A stretch of DNA of 64,000 nt from Serratia nematodiphila DZ0503SBS1. Lineage in GTDB: Bacteria; Pseudomonadota; Gammaproteobacteria; Enterobacterales; Enterobacteriaceae. Made by a program: the position numbers and the translations under genes. Shown piece by piece: positions 54,076-64,000 of the stretch. Where the stretch lies: NCBI RefSeq assembly GCF_000738675.1, contig NZ_JPUX01000001.1, forward strand, positions 2,294,001 through 2,358,000. Reading direction: 5' to 3'. Numbering within the stretch: the first letter of the stretch is position 1; every line of letters begins with the position of its first letter. The notes beneath the pieces are model-generated. The model saw only the letters and a list, made by a program, of their open reading frames with translations, made no database searches and was not told the origin of the DNA.

Positions 54076-57000
54076 TCAGTCCCCGGTGGCCGGCGTATTG
54101 CCTGCCGGATGCGCTTTACCCGGGAAACGGCGGCGAACCAGCACAAAGAACAATGGCACGAAGAAAATCGCCAACAGGGTGGCGGAAATCATGCCGCCCA
54201 TTACCCCGGTGCCGACCGCATGCTGGCTGCCGGAACCGGCGCCGCTGCTGGTAGCCATCGGCAGCACGCCGAAGATGAACGCCAGCGAGGTCATCAGGAT
54301 CGGCCGCAGGCGCATGCGTGACGCGTCGAGCGTCGCCGACATCAGATCCTGCCCTTTATGGTTCAGCTCATTGGCGAACTCGACGATCAGAATGGCGTTT
54401 TTCGCCGACAGCCCAATGATGGTCAACAGGCCAACCTGGAAATAGACGTCGTTCTCCAGGCCTCGCAGCCAGGTGGCGGCGACTGCGCCGATCACCCCCA
54501 GCGGCACCACCAGCATCACCGAGAACGGTATCGACCAGCTCTCGTACAGCGCCGCCAGGCACAGGAACACCACCAGCAGCGAGATGGCGTACAGCGCCGG
54601 CGCCTGCGAGCCGGACAACCGTTCCTGATAGGACATCGCCGTCCATTCCAGCCCGAAACCGGTCGGCAGTTGGCTGACCAGTTTTTCCATTTCCGCCATG
54701 GCGGTGCCGGTGCTGACGCCGTTGGCCGCCTCGCCGACGATCTCCAGCGCCGAACTGCCGTTATAGCGCTCCAGCCGTGGCGAACCGTACTCCCAGTGCG
54801 AGCTGGCGAAGGCCGAGAACGGCACCATGCCGCCCGCGCTGTTGCGCACATACCATTTGTTGATGTCATCCGGCAGCATGCGGAACGGCGCCGCGGCCTG
54901 CACGTAGACTTTTTTCACTCGGCCGCGGTCGACGAAGTCGTTGACGTAGGTCGAGCCCCAGGCGGTGGAGAGGGTATTGTTGATGTCGTCGATCGATACG
55001 CCCAGCGCCTGAGCCTTGCGCTGATCGATATCGATTTGCAGCTGCGGGCTGTCGTCCAGGCCGTTGTGGCGCACGCGTGACAGCAGCGGGTTTTGCGCCG
55101 CCAGCTGCAGCAGCTGATCGCGCGCCGCCATCAGTTTGGCATGGCCGAGCCCGGCGTGGTCTTCCAACTCCATGTCGAAGCCGGAGGAGTTGCCGAGACC
55201 GGTGATCGCCGGCGGGCTGCTGGCGATCACCCGGGCTTCGTTAATCTTGTTGAATGCCAGCGTGGCGCGATCGATGATGTCGAACGAGCTGTTGGCGCCC
55301 GAGGTGCGCAGATCCCAGTCTTTCAGCCGCACGAACAGGCGCGCTACGTTTTGGCCGTTGCCGCCGGGCCCGGAGCCGATGATGGCGAACACCGACAAAA
55401 CGTCCTGTTTCTCTTCGGTGAGGAAGTAGCGCTCGACCTTTTCCACCACTTTGGAGGTCTGCTGCAGGGTCGAGCCCGCCGGCAACTGCACCTGCACGGT
55501 GAAGATGCCGCGGTCTTCCTGCGGCAGGAACGAGGTCGGCAGCTTGATGAACAGCAGCGCCATGCCGCCGAGCAACAGCAGATAAATCACCATGTAGCGG
55601 CCGCTGGCGTGCAGAATGCGCCCCACGCCGCGCTCATAGCGATCGGCATTGCGGTTGAACATGCGGTTGAACCAGCCGAAGAAGCCGCGCTTGCCGTGAT
55701 GGTGCCCTTTGGCGATCGGTTTAAGCAGCGTCGCGCACAGGGCCGGGGTCAGGATCATCGCCACCAGCACCGACAGCACCATGGCGGAGACGATGGTGAT
55801 GGAGAACTGGCGATAGATGGCGCCGGTGGTGCCGCCGAAGAACGCCATCGGCACGAACACCGCCGACAGCACCAGGGCGATGCCGACCAGCGCGCTCTGG
55901 ATCTGCCCCATGGATTTGCGCGTGGCCTCTCGCGGCGGCAAGCCTTCCTCGCTCATCACGCGCTCGACGTTCTCCACCACCACGATGGCGTCGTCCACCA
56001 GCAGGCCGATCGCCAGCACCATGGCGAACATGGTGAGGGTATTGATGCTGAAGCCGCAGGCGGAGAGGATGGCGAAGGTGCCCATCAGCACCACCGGCAC
56101 GGCGATGGTGGGGATCAGCGTGGCACGGAAGTTCTGCAGGAACAGATACATCACCAGGAACACCAGCAGGATGGCCTCCAGCAGCGTTTTCACCACGTCC
56201 TTGATCGACGCTTTGACGAACGGGGTGGTTTCATAGGCCACTTTGGCCTCCAGCCCGTGCGGGAAGTATTGCGACAGCTCGGCGATCTTGTCCTTCACCA
56301 ACTGGTCGGTCTGCAGTTCGTTGGCGCCGGAGGCCAGCTTGATGTTCATGCCGGCGGCCTGCATGCCGTTGTAGCGGCTGAGGTAGTTGTAGTTCTCGCC
56401 GCCCAGTTCGACGGTGGCGACGTTGCCCAGCGTCACCAGCGAGCCGTCCTGATTGACCCGCAGGGTGATCTGGCGGAACTGTTCCGGCGTCTGGAGCTGC
56501 GACTGGGCGTTGATGGTGGCGTTCAGCGCCTGTTTATCGACCGACGGCGTGCCGCCCAACTGGCCGACCGCCACCTGGGCGTTCTGCGACTGAATGGCCT
56601 TGACCACGTCCTGGGTCGTGAGCTGATAGCTGTTGAGCTTGTTGGGATCGAGCCAGATGCGCATGGCGTATTGTGAGCCATACACGTCCATGCTGCCGAC
56701 GCCGTTGATGCGGCTGAGCGGATCCTGCAGGTTGGAGACGATGTAATCGGCGATGTCCTGCTTGTCCATACTGTTGTCGGTGGAGACGAACGCCACCATC
56801 ATCAGCGTGGTGTCGCCGGATTTCGAGACCGTGACCCCTTGATTCTGCACCGCCTGCGGCAAACGTTTGATCGCCGCCTGCAGCTGGTTTTGCACCTGCT
56901 GCATCGCTTCGTTGGGATCGGTGCCGGCTTCGAACGTCAGCGTGACGGTCGCCTGGCCGGTATTGGTGCTCTGCGACGACATATACATCATGTTGTCGAG

Positions 57001-57213
57001 GCCGGTCATATTTTGCTCAATGATTTGGGTGACGGTGTTTTCCAGCGTTTGCGCCGAGGCGCCTGGGTAAGTTGCGCTGATGCGCACGTTCGGCGGCGCC
57101 AAATTCGGGTATTGTTCTACCGGTAAAGAAAAAATCGCCAATGCCCCGGTCAGGCAAAGAATAATTGCCAGCACCCAGGCGAAAATCGGGCGATCAATAA
57201 AAAAATTGGCCAT
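54076..57213 (-). CDS. acrD: Multidrug efflux RND permease AcrD
   Basis: Proton-driven exporter of aminoglycosides and other polar drugs, working with AcrA and TolC. 1045 residues. Begins [16 protein letters not shown]; proton-relay Asp pair in [18 protein letters not shown]; twelve membrane helices and two large periplasmic loops. The sequence follows E. coli AcrD (1037) through its whole length, and the narQ and ypfM neighbours agree. No adaptor gene is adjacent, as in E. coli. In E. coli BaeR and CpxR activate it; I did not identify their boxes in the 290 bases upstream. Confidence 0.93.
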   Translation of the reverse strand: MANFFIDRPIFAWVLAIILCLTGALAIFSLPVEQYPNLAPPNVRISATYPGASAQTLENTVTQIIEQNMTGLDNMMYMSSQSTNTGQATVTLTFEAGTDPNEAMQQVQNQLQAAIKRLPQAVQNQGVTVSKSGDTTLMMVAFVSTDNSMDKQDIADYIVSNLQDPLSRINGVGSMDVYGSQYAMRIWLDPNKLNSYQLTTQDVVKAIQSQNAQVAVGQLGGTPSVDKQALNATINAQSQLQTPEQFRQITLRVNQDGSLVTLGNVATVELGGENYNYLSRYNGMQAAGMNIKLASGANELQTDQLVKDKIAELSQYFPHGLEAKVAYETTPFVKASIKDVVKTLLEAILLVFLVMYLFLQNFRATLIPTIAVPVVLMGTFAILSACGFSINTLTMFAMVLAIGLLVDDAIVVVENVERVMSEEGLPPREATRKSMGQIQSALVGIALVLSAVFVPMAFFGGTTGAIYRQFSITIVSAMVLSVLVAMILTPALCATLLKPIAKGHHHGKRGFFGWFNRMFNRNADRYERGVGRILHASGRYMVIYLLLLGGMALLFIKLPTSFLPQEDRGIFTVQVQLPAGSTLQQTSKVVEKVERYFLTEEKQDVLSVFAIIGSGPGGNGQNVARLFVRLKDWDLRTSGANSSFDIIDRATLAFNKINEARVIASSPPAITGLGNSSGFDMELEDHAGLGHAKLMAARDQLLQLAAQNPLLSRVRHNGLDDSPQLQIDIDQRKAQALGVSIDDINNTLSTAWGSTYVNDFVDRGRVKKVYVQAAAPFRMLPDDINKWYVRNSAGGMVPFSAFASSHWEYGSPRLERYNGSSALEIVGEAANGVSTGTAMAEMEKLVSQLPTGFGLEWTAMSYQERLSGSQAPALYAISLLVVFLCLAALYESWSIPFSVMLVVPLGVIGAVAATWLRGLENDVYFQVGLLTIIGLSAKNAILIVEFANELNHKGQDLMSATLDASRMRLRPILMTSLAFIFGVLPMATSSGAGSGSQHAVGTGVMGGMISATLLAIFFVPLFFVLVRRRFPGKAHPAGNTPATGD

Positions 57214-57506
57214 GCAGCGCGAACCTCGTTATGACTTGTTCTATCTTTAAAACGCATCGGAAATATGCATTTCAGCGGCAGGGAAGGATTCCGGCGCTAT
57301 TGCACTTTACTCGGGATAGTCGAGGAAAGCGTGGAGAAAAAAAGGAGATAGTGTAAATAACGGTAGCGGGAAACGGCGTGGGTGCCCCGGTGTCGATAAT
57401 TGTACGCTATTAAGACATTTTTATTACTATCAAAGGCCTTGCGCATTTCTTCGCCGCAGGGAGCCGAAAAATAAAAACTGGATCCACCTTACAGCAGGAG
57501 CTTGGC

Positions 57507-57785
57507 ATGGGAATTAACCCGGTATTTGCCCGTCGGCTTTATTTATGCTGGCTGATCAGCCACAGTGAGCGGCCCAATGTGCCGCGGTTGATGGCGCTGA
57601 CCGGCTGGCCGCGCCGCACGTTGCAGGATGTGCTGAAGGCGCTGCCCGGCATGGGCGTCGAGCTGCAGTTCGTGCAGCAGGGCGTGCGCAACAACGACGG
57701 TTTTTATCAGTTGGAAAGCTGGGGGCCGTTCAACAAGAGTTGGGTGCATCAGCACCATCAGGCGCTGCTCAGCGCCATCGAGTAA
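57507..57785 (+). CDS. Small winged-helix-like DNA-binding protein
   Basis: A 92-residue protein with a likely winged helix: FARRLYLCWLISHSERPNV, RLMALTGWPRRTLQDVLKAL (recognition helix) and a wing/tail with NNDGFYQLESWGPFNKSW. AGGAG lies six bases before the ATG. It lies between acrD and narP, diverging from acrD, so it could regulate the pump, but nothing in the sequence proves this. Confidence 0.68.
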   Translation: MGINPVFARRLYLCWLISHSERPNVPRLMALTGWPRRTLQDVLKALPGMGVELQFVQQGVRNNDGFYQLESWGPFNKSWVHQHHQALLSAIE

Positions 57786-57817
57786 GCGGCCCCGGCGTAT
57801 TGGCCGGGGCGGGGCGA

Positions 57818-58450
57818 TCAGTGGCTTTTGTACTCCAGGTACATCACCGTCGCCGCCACGCGAGAACGCACGTCCAGCTTGCGCAGTATGTTGCGGATGT
57901 GCACCTTCACGGTTTCTTCAGAGATATGCAATTGCGCCGCCACCTGTTTGTTGGACAGGCCGCGCGCCACCTCTTGCAAGACGTCCAGTTCGCGTTCGGT
58001 CAAGGCGGTGAAGGGATCGCGCTGCTCGCTGCGCGCCAGCAAATAGTCGGCCATGGCGTCGCTGATCACGTTTTGCCCCTCGGCGGCGGCGCTGATGTGT
58101 TCCAGCAGCTGCTCCGGTTCACTGTCTTTCAGCAGATAGCCGTCGGCGCCGGCGTCGATCAGCGCATACAGATCGCTGCGCGCGTCGGAGACCGTCAGCA
58201 CGATGATGCGTGCGTCCACGCCTTCGTCGCGCAGAGCCCGCAGCGTATCCAGCCCGGACATGCCCTTCATGTTCAGATCCAACAAGATCACGTCCGGCGC
58301 GTGCTGCAGCGCCAGCGCAACCGCCTCGCTGCCGTTGCCGGCCTCTGCCACCACGCCAAATCGCGCATCCAGTCCCAGCAGTTGTTTGATGCCGCGCCGC
58401 ATCAACGGATGATCGTCAACGATCATGACTCGGTATTGCTTCATCACCAT
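57818..58450 (-). CDS. narP: Nitrate/nitrite response regulator NarP
   Basis: Receiver plus LuxR-type HTH regulator, 210 residues. Phospho-acceptor Asp in VILLDLNMKGMSGLD, conserved Thr in IIVLTVSDA, Lys in GYLLKDSEPEQL. HTH: LTERELDVLQEVARGLSNKQ, ISEETVKVHIRNILRKLDVRS. Closest to E. coli NarP (215) rather than NarL. ATG 58450 has GGGAG eight bases upstream. Downstream of its sensor narQ, which in E. coli lies far from narP. Confidence 0.93.
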   Translation of the reverse strand: MVMKQYRVMIVDDHPLMRRGIKQLLGLDARFGVVAEAGNGSEAVALALQHAPDVILLDLNMKGMSGLDTLRALRDEGVDARIIVLTVSDARSDLYALIDAGADGYLLKDSEPEQLLEHISAAAEGQNVISDAMADYLLARSEQRDPFTALTERELDVLQEVARGLSNKQVAAQLHISEETVKVHIRNILRKLDVRSRVAATVMYLEYKSH

Positions 58451-58611
58451 GAAATATGCTCCCTGTAGCAAGTAAAGCCACTCAAACGCGCCCGGAGGCG
58501 TGCTTCACAGTGGGACTGTCTCTTCAAAAATAGCGGCATTCTGCACCGCAAACCTCTCCGGGCGGCCTTCTGCCCGGCGGCAACCGTAACGCAGAGTGAA
58601 CAGCCGCAAGG

Positions 58612-60288
58612 TCAGGGCGAGAATGTCAGGCAGACCGCCGTGCCGCCGCGGCTTCTGCGCCGGATGCGCAGCGTTCCTCCCAGTCGCGCCGCGCGTTCGC
58701 TCATGATGGTCAAGCCGTAATGCCCTTCCGGTTCTTCCAGACTGGCGATGCCGCAACCGTCGTCGGTAATGCTGAATACGTTGTCGCCTGCGGCGTTGAC
58801 CTCGCAACACACCGCGATCTCGCTCGCTCCTGCGTGCTTGACGGCATTGAGCACCGCCTCGCGCACGATCTGCAGCGCGTGCACCTGCTGCTGGGCGTTG
58901 AGCGCCTGCGAGGGCAGCCGACAGTGTAACTGAATCCGGGCGGTGGTTAGCGCCTTTAATGGCTGCAGCAGTTGCTCCAGCGCGGCATTCAGATCCGCCT
59001 CCTGAATGTTGAGGCGGAAGGTGGCCAGTAATTCTCTCAGCTGGCGATAGGCATCGGCCAGCGTGCGATCGAAATCGTCGATAATCGTTTGCGCCGCCGG
59101 ATTGTCGGCGGCGCGCCGGAGCAGCGTCAGCTGGATGCGCAGGAACGACAGCGTCTGCGCCAGCGAATCGTGCAGCTCGCGGGCGATGGTCCCACGTTCT
59201 TCCATCAACAGCAGATATTGGTGCTGCTTTTGCGCCCGGTTGAAGTAGACGCCGCGCCCCAGCATGTTGGCCAGGCTCTGCATCAGGTGAGGATGCGGCG
59301 GCTGCGCTTCGGGCTGCCATCGCAATTCACCCAGCAGTTTATCGCCTTGGGTGATCGGCAGCGCGCTCCAGGTTTGCGCCGGCGCCGGCTCTCCTTCGTT
59401 CAGTTGCCACTGGCCATGATCGTCCGCCACGTTCAACCGGATGCAGCGCAGTCGTTCGCTTTGGCGCACGATGCGCAGCACATTCTCGAATGCCTGCTGA
59501 TCGATCTGGCGCACGCTCAGCGCCTGTGAACAGCGATACAGCACCTCCAGCGTTTCGTTGGCCTGCTGCAGGCGCCGGGTTTTTTCCTGCACTTTCAGTT
59601 CCAGCGACTGATAGAGCCGGGCCAGCTCGTCAGACATGGCGCTGAAGGTTTGCGACAGCACGCCGAGCTCGTTCGGCAGCGCCACGTCCAGCTGCGGGTG
59701 GCGAAAGTCGCGCTGTTGCACGCGCTGGCTGGCGTCGACCAGATGCTGCAGCGGCATGACCACCTGGCGGCGCATAAAGCGAATGCAAAACAGCACCAGA
59801 CCGATGATGGCGGCGTAGCCCAGCACGCTGACGGCGGCCACCAGGGTGAGTTTCAACTCGGAATAACGCTGCAGAGCGGAAACAAAATGATCGACGCGGT
59901 TGACGTAGCCGGCGACCTCCGCCCGGTAGGCGGCCGCTTGCCCGTCACGGATCTGCCGCTCCATCGCTTGCCACGTTCGTTGCAGCGCCAGATAGTAGTT
60001 GCGCACCTCGGCCGGGACGTAAAAGCGCGCCAGCTTTTGCAGCGCCGGCGCCTGCAAAGATTGTCGGTACTGCTGCAGGTGCAGCTCCAGCTCCGGGCTC
60101 TGTCGATCGAGATCAAAGGCCAGGCGGTAGCTTTGCATGCGCAGCGAACCGGCAATGTTGATCGCCTCGGCATCGCTCTGGCTGCCGGCGACGGTCGTCA
60201 ACGCCAACCCGGTGGCGAGCACCGACAGTATCACGATGCCGAACAGCGCCCTGGCCAGGCTGCCGGTCACGGAACGTTTAACAAGCAA
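58612..60288 (-). CDS. narQ: Nitrate/nitrite sensor histidine kinase NarQ (TTG start)
   Basis: Membrane sensor kinase of 558 residues. The P-box that binds nitrate is INIAGSLRMQSYRLA (about 43-57). Second helix about 147-170, then HAMP, a GAF-like/Cys-poor signalling region, the HisKA_3 phospho-acceptor in TIARELHDSLAQTLSFLR, and the ATPase lid with AVKHAGASEI and DDGCGI. The TTG at 60288 aligns with the E. coli NarQ start (MIVKRPVS) and has AAGGA eight bases upstream. Followed by narP after 160 bases. Confidence 0.94.
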   Translation of the reverse strand: MLVKRSVTGSLARALFGIVILSVLATGLALTTVAGSQSDAEAINIAGSLRMQSYRLAFDLDRQSPELELHLQQYRQSLQAPALQKLARFYVPAEVRNYYLALQRTWQAMERQIRDGQAAAYRAEVAGYVNRVDHFVSALQRYSELKLTLVAAVSVLGYAAIIGLVLFCIRFMRRQVVMPLQHLVDASQRVQQRDFRHPQLDVALPNELGVLSQTFSAMSDELARLYQSLELKVQEKTRRLQQANETLEVLYRCSQALSVRQIDQQAFENVLRIVRQSERLRCIRLNVADDHGQWQLNEGEPAPAQTWSALPITQGDKLLGELRWQPEAQPPHPHLMQSLANMLGRGVYFNRAQKQHQYLLLMEERGTIARELHDSLAQTLSFLRIQLTLLRRAADNPAAQTIIDDFDRTLADAYRQLRELLATFRLNIQEADLNAALEQLLQPLKALTTARIQLHCRLPSQALNAQQQVHALQIVREAVLNAVKHAGASEIAVCCEVNAAGDNVFSITDDGCGIASLEEPEGHYGLTIMSERAARLGGTLRIRRRSRGGTAVCLTFSP

Positions 60289-60646
60289 TCACGGGATCCT
60301 TTTCTCTCAGGTGAGGGCTGCGCCAGTTTCATTCGAAAGCAAAACTATAACTTTTGCAACTAAATTGCACCGCGATTTGTATCAAGTTGTCAACAAAACG
60401 GGAACAATTGTCGTCGTGTAATCAAATGAATAGCGAAATGCCCGCCGATGTTCAGCTGCAGCTCGGTTTCCACTGAGGATTTGTCTTTGCGGATGCGATT
60501 CGTCTGTCAGATTATGCGTCTGCCCACGATGTATTTTAAATCCTGGTTTGCCCGGAGAGGCGTTGTGATTTTTGTTGCAAATCGTCTGCTGCGGCGCAGC
60601 GTAATCGCGGTATGATTTTCACGTTGCAACTCAAGGAAAAAGGGTC
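60289..60646. other. Intergenic region between divergent narQ and nudK
   Basis: About 360 bases without a convincing gene. It must hold promoters for both directions. I looked for an FNR-type TTGAT-N4-ATCAA site and found none that is clear. Confidence 0.5.
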
Positions 60647-61222
60647 ATGTCGTCGAAAATTGAGAATGTGAAGAAAGAGCTGTTGTCGGACAACTGGTAT
60701 GTGCTGCACAAGTACACGTTCGATCTGAAACGCAAAAACGGCGGTTCGGTGCAACAGATGCGCGAGGTTTACGATCGCGGCAACGGCGCCACCATTTTGC
60801 TGTACAACCGCGCCAAGGGCACGGTGGTGCTGACCAACCAGTTTCGCATGCCGACCTATGTCAACGGCAACGAAAGCGGCATGCTGCTCGAGGCCTGCGC
60901 CGGCCTGCTGGACGCCGATTCGCCGGAGCAGTGCGCGCGCCGCGAAGCGGTGGAAGAGACAGGTTTTCAGGTGGGCGAGGTCAAGAAAATCTTCGAAGCC
61001 TACATGTCGCCGGGCGGCGTGACCGAGATCGTGCACTTCTTTATCGCCGAATACCATGACGATGAGCGGCGCGCGGCCGGCGGCGGCATTGAAGATGAAG
61101 ATATCGAAGTGATCGAACTGCCGTTCAGCGAAGCGGTGGCGATGATCGCCGATGGCCGCATTAAAGACGGCAAGACCATCATGCTGCTGCAGTATTTGCA
61201 GATTCATCGGGTGATGGAATAA
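60647..61222 (+). CDS. nudK: GDP-mannose pyrophosphatase NudK
   Basis: Nudix hydrolase splitting GDP-mannose to GMP and mannose-1-phosphate. 191 residues as in E. coli. The Nudix box is [20 protein letters not shown] (GX5EX7REXXEEXG pattern completed by GF). Flanking family motifs: [14 protein letters not shown] and [16 protein letters not shown]. Near narQ and tkt as in E. coli, though aegA and ypfG, which lie there in K-12, are absent. Confidence 0.95.
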   Translation: MSSKIENVKKELLSDNWYVLHKYTFDLKRKNGGSVQQMREVYDRGNGATILLYNRAKGTVVLTNQFRMPTYVNGNESGMLLEACAGLLDADSPEQCARREAVEETGFQVGEVKKIFEAYMSPGGVTEIVHFFIAEYHDDERRAAGGGIEDEDIEVIELPFSEAVAMIADGRIKDGKTIMLLQYLQIHRVME

Positions 61223-61252
61223 AAAAAGCCGGTCATGATGACCGGCTTTTTT
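61222..61252. terminator. Bidirectional terminator between nudK and tkt
   Basis: Long stem AAAAAAGCCGGTCA/TGACCGGCTTTTTT with a very short loop. It serves the converging nudK and tkt genes. Confidence 0.9.
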
Positions 61253-61272
61253 ATCGGCTGGCGCCAGGCCGC

Positions 61273-63267
61273 TTACTTCAGCAGCGCCTGCGCCTTCGCC
61301 ACCACGTTGTCCACGGTGAAGCCGAACTCGGCGAACAGCTGCTCCGCCGGCGCCGACTCACCGAAGGTGGTCATGCCCACGATGGCGCCGTTCAGCCCCA
61401 CGTACTTGTACCAGTAGTCCGCGATACCCGCTTCCACCGCCACACGCGCCGTCACCGCCGCCGGCAGCACCGACTCGCGGTACGCCGCATCCTGCTTGTC
61501 GAACGCGTCGGTCGACGGCATCGACACCACGCGCACCTTGCGGCCCGCCGCGGTCAGTTTGTCCGCCGCTTCCACCGTGATGCCCACTTCAGAGCCGGTG
61601 GCGATCAAGATGACGTCCGGCGTGCCCGCGCAGTCTTTCAGCACGTAGCCGCCGCGGTACACGTTCGCCAGCTGCTCTGCGGTGCGCGGCTGCTGGGTCA
61701 GGTTCTGGCGCGAGAACACCAGGGTGGTCGGGCCGTCGTTACGCTCGATGCCGTACTGCCACGCCACCGCCGATTCCACCTGGTCGCACGGGCGCCAGGT
61801 GATCATGTTCGGGGTCACGCGCAGGCTCGCCAACTGTTCCACCGGCTGGTGAGTCGGGCCGTCTTCGCCCAGACCGATGGAGTCGTGGGTGTAGACGAAC
61901 ACATTGCGCAGCTTCATCAGCGCCGCCATGCGCACCGCGTTGCGGGCGTATTCCACGAACATCAGGAAGGTCGCCGAGTACGGCAGGAAGCCGCCGTGCA
62001 GCGCGATGCCGTTGGTGATGGCGGTCATGCCGAACTCGCGCACGCCGTAATGAATGTAGTTGCCCGCCGGGTCAACGTTCAGCGCTTTCGAGCCGGACCA
62101 CATGGTCAGGTTGCTCGGCGCCAGGTCGGCGGAGCCGCCCAGGAACTCCGGCAGCACCTTGCCGAACGCTTCCAGCGCGTTCTGCGACGCCTTGCGGCTG
62201 GCGATGTTGGCCGGGTTGGCCTGCAGTTTTTCCACGAACGCTTTGGCGTCGGCTTTCCAGTCGGCCGGCAGCTCGCCGTTCATGCGGCGCTTGAACTCGG
62301 CGGCCAGTTCCGGGAAGGCCCTGGCGTAGGCGGCGAACTTGTCGTTCCAGGCCGCTTCTTTGGCCTGACCGGCTTCTTTGGCGTCCCACTGGGCGTAGAT
62401 GTCCTGCGGGATTTCAAAGGCGGCGTATTTCCAGCCCAGTGCTTCGCGGGTGGCGGCCACTTCGGCGGCGCCCAGCGCGGCGCCGTGCACGTCATGGGTG
62501 CCGGCCTTGTTCGGCGAACCGAAGCCGATAACGGTCTTGCACATCAGCAGCGACGGCTTGTCGGTCACCTTGCGGGCTTCTTCAATCGCCGCCTTGATGG
62601 CGTCCGGGTTGTGGCCGTCGACGTTGCGCACCACGTGCCAGCCGTAGGCTTCGAAACGCAGGGCGGTGTCGTCGGTGAACCAGCCGTCGACGTGGCCGTC
62701 GATGGAGATGCCGTTGTCATCGTAGAAGGCGGTCAGTTTGCCGAGCTTGAGGGTGCCGGCCAGAGAGCAGACTTCGTGCGAGATGCCTTCCATCATGCAG
62801 CCGTCGCCCATGAAGGCGTAGGTGTGGTGGTCGACAATGTCATGGCCGGGGCGGTTGAACTGCGCCGCCAGGGTGCGTTCGGCGATGGCGAAGCCGACGG
62901 CGTTGGCGATGCCCTGGCCCAGCGGGCCGGTGGTGGTTTCAACGCCCGGGGTGTAGCCGTACTCCGGGTGGCCCGGGGTTTTGGAATGCAGCTGACGGAA
63001 GTTTTCCAGCTCGCGCATCGGCAGGTCATAGCCGGTGAGGTGCAGGAGGCTGTAAATCAACATGGAGCCGTGGCCGTTGGAGAGCACGAAACGGTCGCGG
63101 TCAGCCCAGTGCGGGTTAGTCGGGTTGTGGTTGAGGTAGTCACGCCACAGGACTTCGGCGATGTCCGCCATGCCCATAGGGGCCCCCGGGTGGCCGGAAT
63201 TTGCTTTTTGTACGGCGTCCATGCTGAGTGCGCGGATGGCGTTGGCAAGCTCTTTACGAGAAGACAT
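61273..63267 (-). CDS. tktB: Transketolase
   Basis: Thiamine-diphosphate enzyme of the non-oxidative pentose phosphate pathway, 664 residues. ThDP/metal motif [18 protein letters not shown], substrate His in [12 protein letters not shown] and [17 protein letters not shown], and the PYR-domain glutamate in [19 protein letters not shown]. The gene name rests on its place after talA (the talA-tktB pair of E. coli); by sequence alone TktA and TktB are hard to separate. GGAG lies seven bases before the ATG, and the gap from talA is 18 bases. Confidence 0.93.
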   Translation of the reverse strand: MSSRKELANAIRALSMDAVQKANSGHPGAPMGMADIAEVLWRDYLNHNPTNPHWADRDRFVLSNGHGSMLIYSLLHLTGYDLPMRELENFRQLHSKTPGHPEYGYTPGVETTTGPLGQGIANAVGFAIAERTLAAQFNRPGHDIVDHHTYAFMGDGCMMEGISHEVCSLAGTLKLGKLTAFYDDNGISIDGHVDGWFTDDTALRFEAYGWHVVRNVDGHNPDAIKAAIEEARKVTDKPSLLMCKTVIGFGSPNKAGTHDVHGAALGAAEVAATREALGWKYAAFEIPQDIYAQWDAKEAGQAKEAAWNDKFAAYARAFPELAAEFKRRMNGELPADWKADAKAFVEKLQANPANIASRKASQNALEAFGKVLPEFLGGSADLAPSNLTMWSGSKALNVDPAGNYIHYGVREFGMTAITNGIALHGGFLPYSATFLMFVEYARNAVRMAALMKLRNVFVYTHDSIGLGEDGPTHQPVEQLASLRVTPNMITWRPCDQVESAVAWQYGIERNDGPTTLVFSRQNLTQQPRTAEQLANVYRGGYVLKDCAGTPDVILIATGSEVGITVEAADKLTAAGRKVRVVSMPSTDAFDKQDAAYRESVLPAAVTARVAVEAGIADYWYKYVGLNGAIVGMTTFGESAPAEQLFAEFGFTVDNVVAKAQALLK

Positions 63268-63285
63268 AACGAAACTCCAGTGCGA

Positions 63286-64000
63286 TTACAGTTGAGCGGC
63301 CAACATGTCTTCCAGCTTCTGCTGGTCGACGGCGAACAGGCGAATGCCTTCGGCGAGTTTTTCCACCGCCATGGCGTCCTGGTTGTGCAGCCAGCGGAAC
63401 TCCGCTTCGGCCAGCGGAGCCGGTTGGTGGAAGCCCTCGGTAGACGGGGTCAACTTGCGTTCGACCGGCTGCTCGCTGTTTTTCAGCTGTTCCAGCAGGT
63501 TTGGCGCGATGGTCAGGCGATCGCAGCCGGCCAGCGCCAGGATCTGCTCAACCTTGCGGAAGCTGGCGCCCATGATCACCGTCTGGTAACGATGACGCTT
63601 GTAGTATTCATAGATGGTACGCACCGATTTCACGCCCGGATCCCGATCGGCGTCGTAGTCGGCGGCAGGCTGTTTGGCCTGGTACCAGTCATAGATGCGG
63701 CCGACGAACGGCGAGATCAGATACACGCCGGCTTCGGCGCAGGCGCGGGCCTGGGCGAAGGAGAACAGCAGCGTCAGGTTGGTATTGATGCCTTCTTTTT
63801 CCAGCTCTTCGGCGGCTTTGATGCCTTCCCAGGTGGAAGCCAGTTTGATCAGGATGCGCGATTTGTCGATGCCTTGTTCTTGGTACATGGCGATCAGCTT
63901 GCGCGCTTTGGCGACGCACATGCCGCGGTCGAACGACAGGCGGGCGTCCACTTCGGTGGAGATGCGGCCCGGCACGCTTTTGAGGATCTCGACGCCGATA
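63286..64000 (-). CDS. talA: Transaldolase, partial (N-terminus beyond window)
   Basis: Pentose-phosphate enzyme moving dihydroxyacetone units. The frame is open to the window edge, giving the last 237 or so of about 316 residues. The Schiff-base Lys is in [12 protein letters not shown]; other conserved parts are [23 protein letters not shown] and [18 protein letters not shown]. It heads the talA-tktB operon. Confidence 0.95.
   Translation of the reverse strand, partial: IGVEILKSVPGRISTEVDARLSFDRGMCVAKARKLIAMYQEQGIDKSRILIKLASTWEGIKAAEELEKEGINTNLTLLFSFAQARACAEAGVYLISPFVGRIYDWYQAKQPAADYDADRDPGVKSVRTIYEYYKRHRYQTVIMGASFRKVEQILALAGCDRLTIAPNLLEQLKNSEQPVERKLTPSTEGFHQPAPLAEAEFRWLHNQDAMAVEKLAEGIRLFAVDQQKLEDMLAAQL

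Noticed and set aside
55093..56676. Plus-strand open frame of 527 codons
   Set aside because: Antisense shadow of acrD with the same His/Gln/Arg-rich character.
58505..59320. Minus-strand open frame of 271 codons overlapping narQ
   Set aside because: A shifted frame of narQ; the narQ frame carries all kinase motifs.
1..64000. Defence islands, CRISPR arrays, prophage, transposons, tRNA or rRNA genes
   Set aside because: Looked for regular repeat-spacer arrays, integrases, transposases, terminal inverted repeats and tRNA/rRNA sequence; none was recognisable by eye.

Overview
The window is ordinary enterobacterial chromosome at roughly 60% GC. Gene content, protein sequences and gene order place it in Serratia, most likely the S. 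marcescens group. It carries two blocks that E. coli also keeps together: mdtABC-yegD-alkA-yegE, and ppx/ppk-purMN-upp-uraA-hda-arsC-bepA-perM-bcp-gcvR-dapA-bamC-purC-ypfJ-tmcA-ypfH-ypfN-dapE-yffB-ypfM-acrD-narQ-nudK-tkt-talA. I saw no tRNA or rRNA gene, insertion sequence, prophage or CRISPR array. The species name is inference from protein similarity as I remember it; no search was run.

Layout. 1-4307: mdtB (C-terminus cut by the window edge) and mdtA, an RND multidrug pump. 4580-8177: an aldo/keto reductase, a PPOX-type flavoprotein, a GNAT acetyltransferase and the Hsp70-like YegD. 8372-13719: an Ada-AlkA fusion repair protein, a Mu-type HTH protein and the large diguanylate cyclase YegE/DgcE. 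13905-19430: the magnesium transporter MgtE, YfgG, and the polyphosphate pair ppk-ppx. 19742-24485: a three-half-site Pho box followed by a second-type Pst transporter (pstC, pstA, pstB with very large periplasmic inserts and no pstS or phoU). 24720-25777: two small unrecognised membrane-protein genes in AT-richer DNA. 25980-34278: speG, purMN under a PurR box, upp-uraA, a GlsB-like protein, an LEA-like lipoprotein, hda (CTG start), arsC and bepA.

34521-39913 is the most lineage-specific stretch. An Rrf2 regulator has a near-consensus promoter, with one perfect and one imperfect 10-5-10 inverted repeat around its -35 and -10. It is followed by an NDH-2-like flavoprotein, an AsnC/LysE-exporter pair, a GNAT, the fused remains of a decayed cupin gene and its divergent neighbour, a small acidic protein, two possible small RNA loci and a 31-residue membrane peptide. 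39914-50000 returns to conserved core (perM to dapE). 51664-52752 is an AT-rich island with an orphan LuxR-type regulator and three 24-bp-spaced repeats. 52753-64000 holds a TPR/GNAT pair, the 19-residue YpfM, acrD, narP/narQ, nudK, tkt and part of talA.

Themes: phosphate and polyphosphate handling (ppk-ppx beside a PhoB-controlled Pst system), purine and pyrimidine supply (two PurR boxes, purMN, purC, upp-uraA), envelope maintenance (BamC, BepA, YpfJ, M15 peptidase, two RND pumps) and lysine/diaminopimelate synthesis (dapA, dapE). I did not find a wholly new multi-gene system. The best leads are the Rrf2 dual operator, the PstS-less Pst operon, the small-RNA/small-peptide stretch at 39200-39700 and the repeat array upstream of the orphan LuxR gene.
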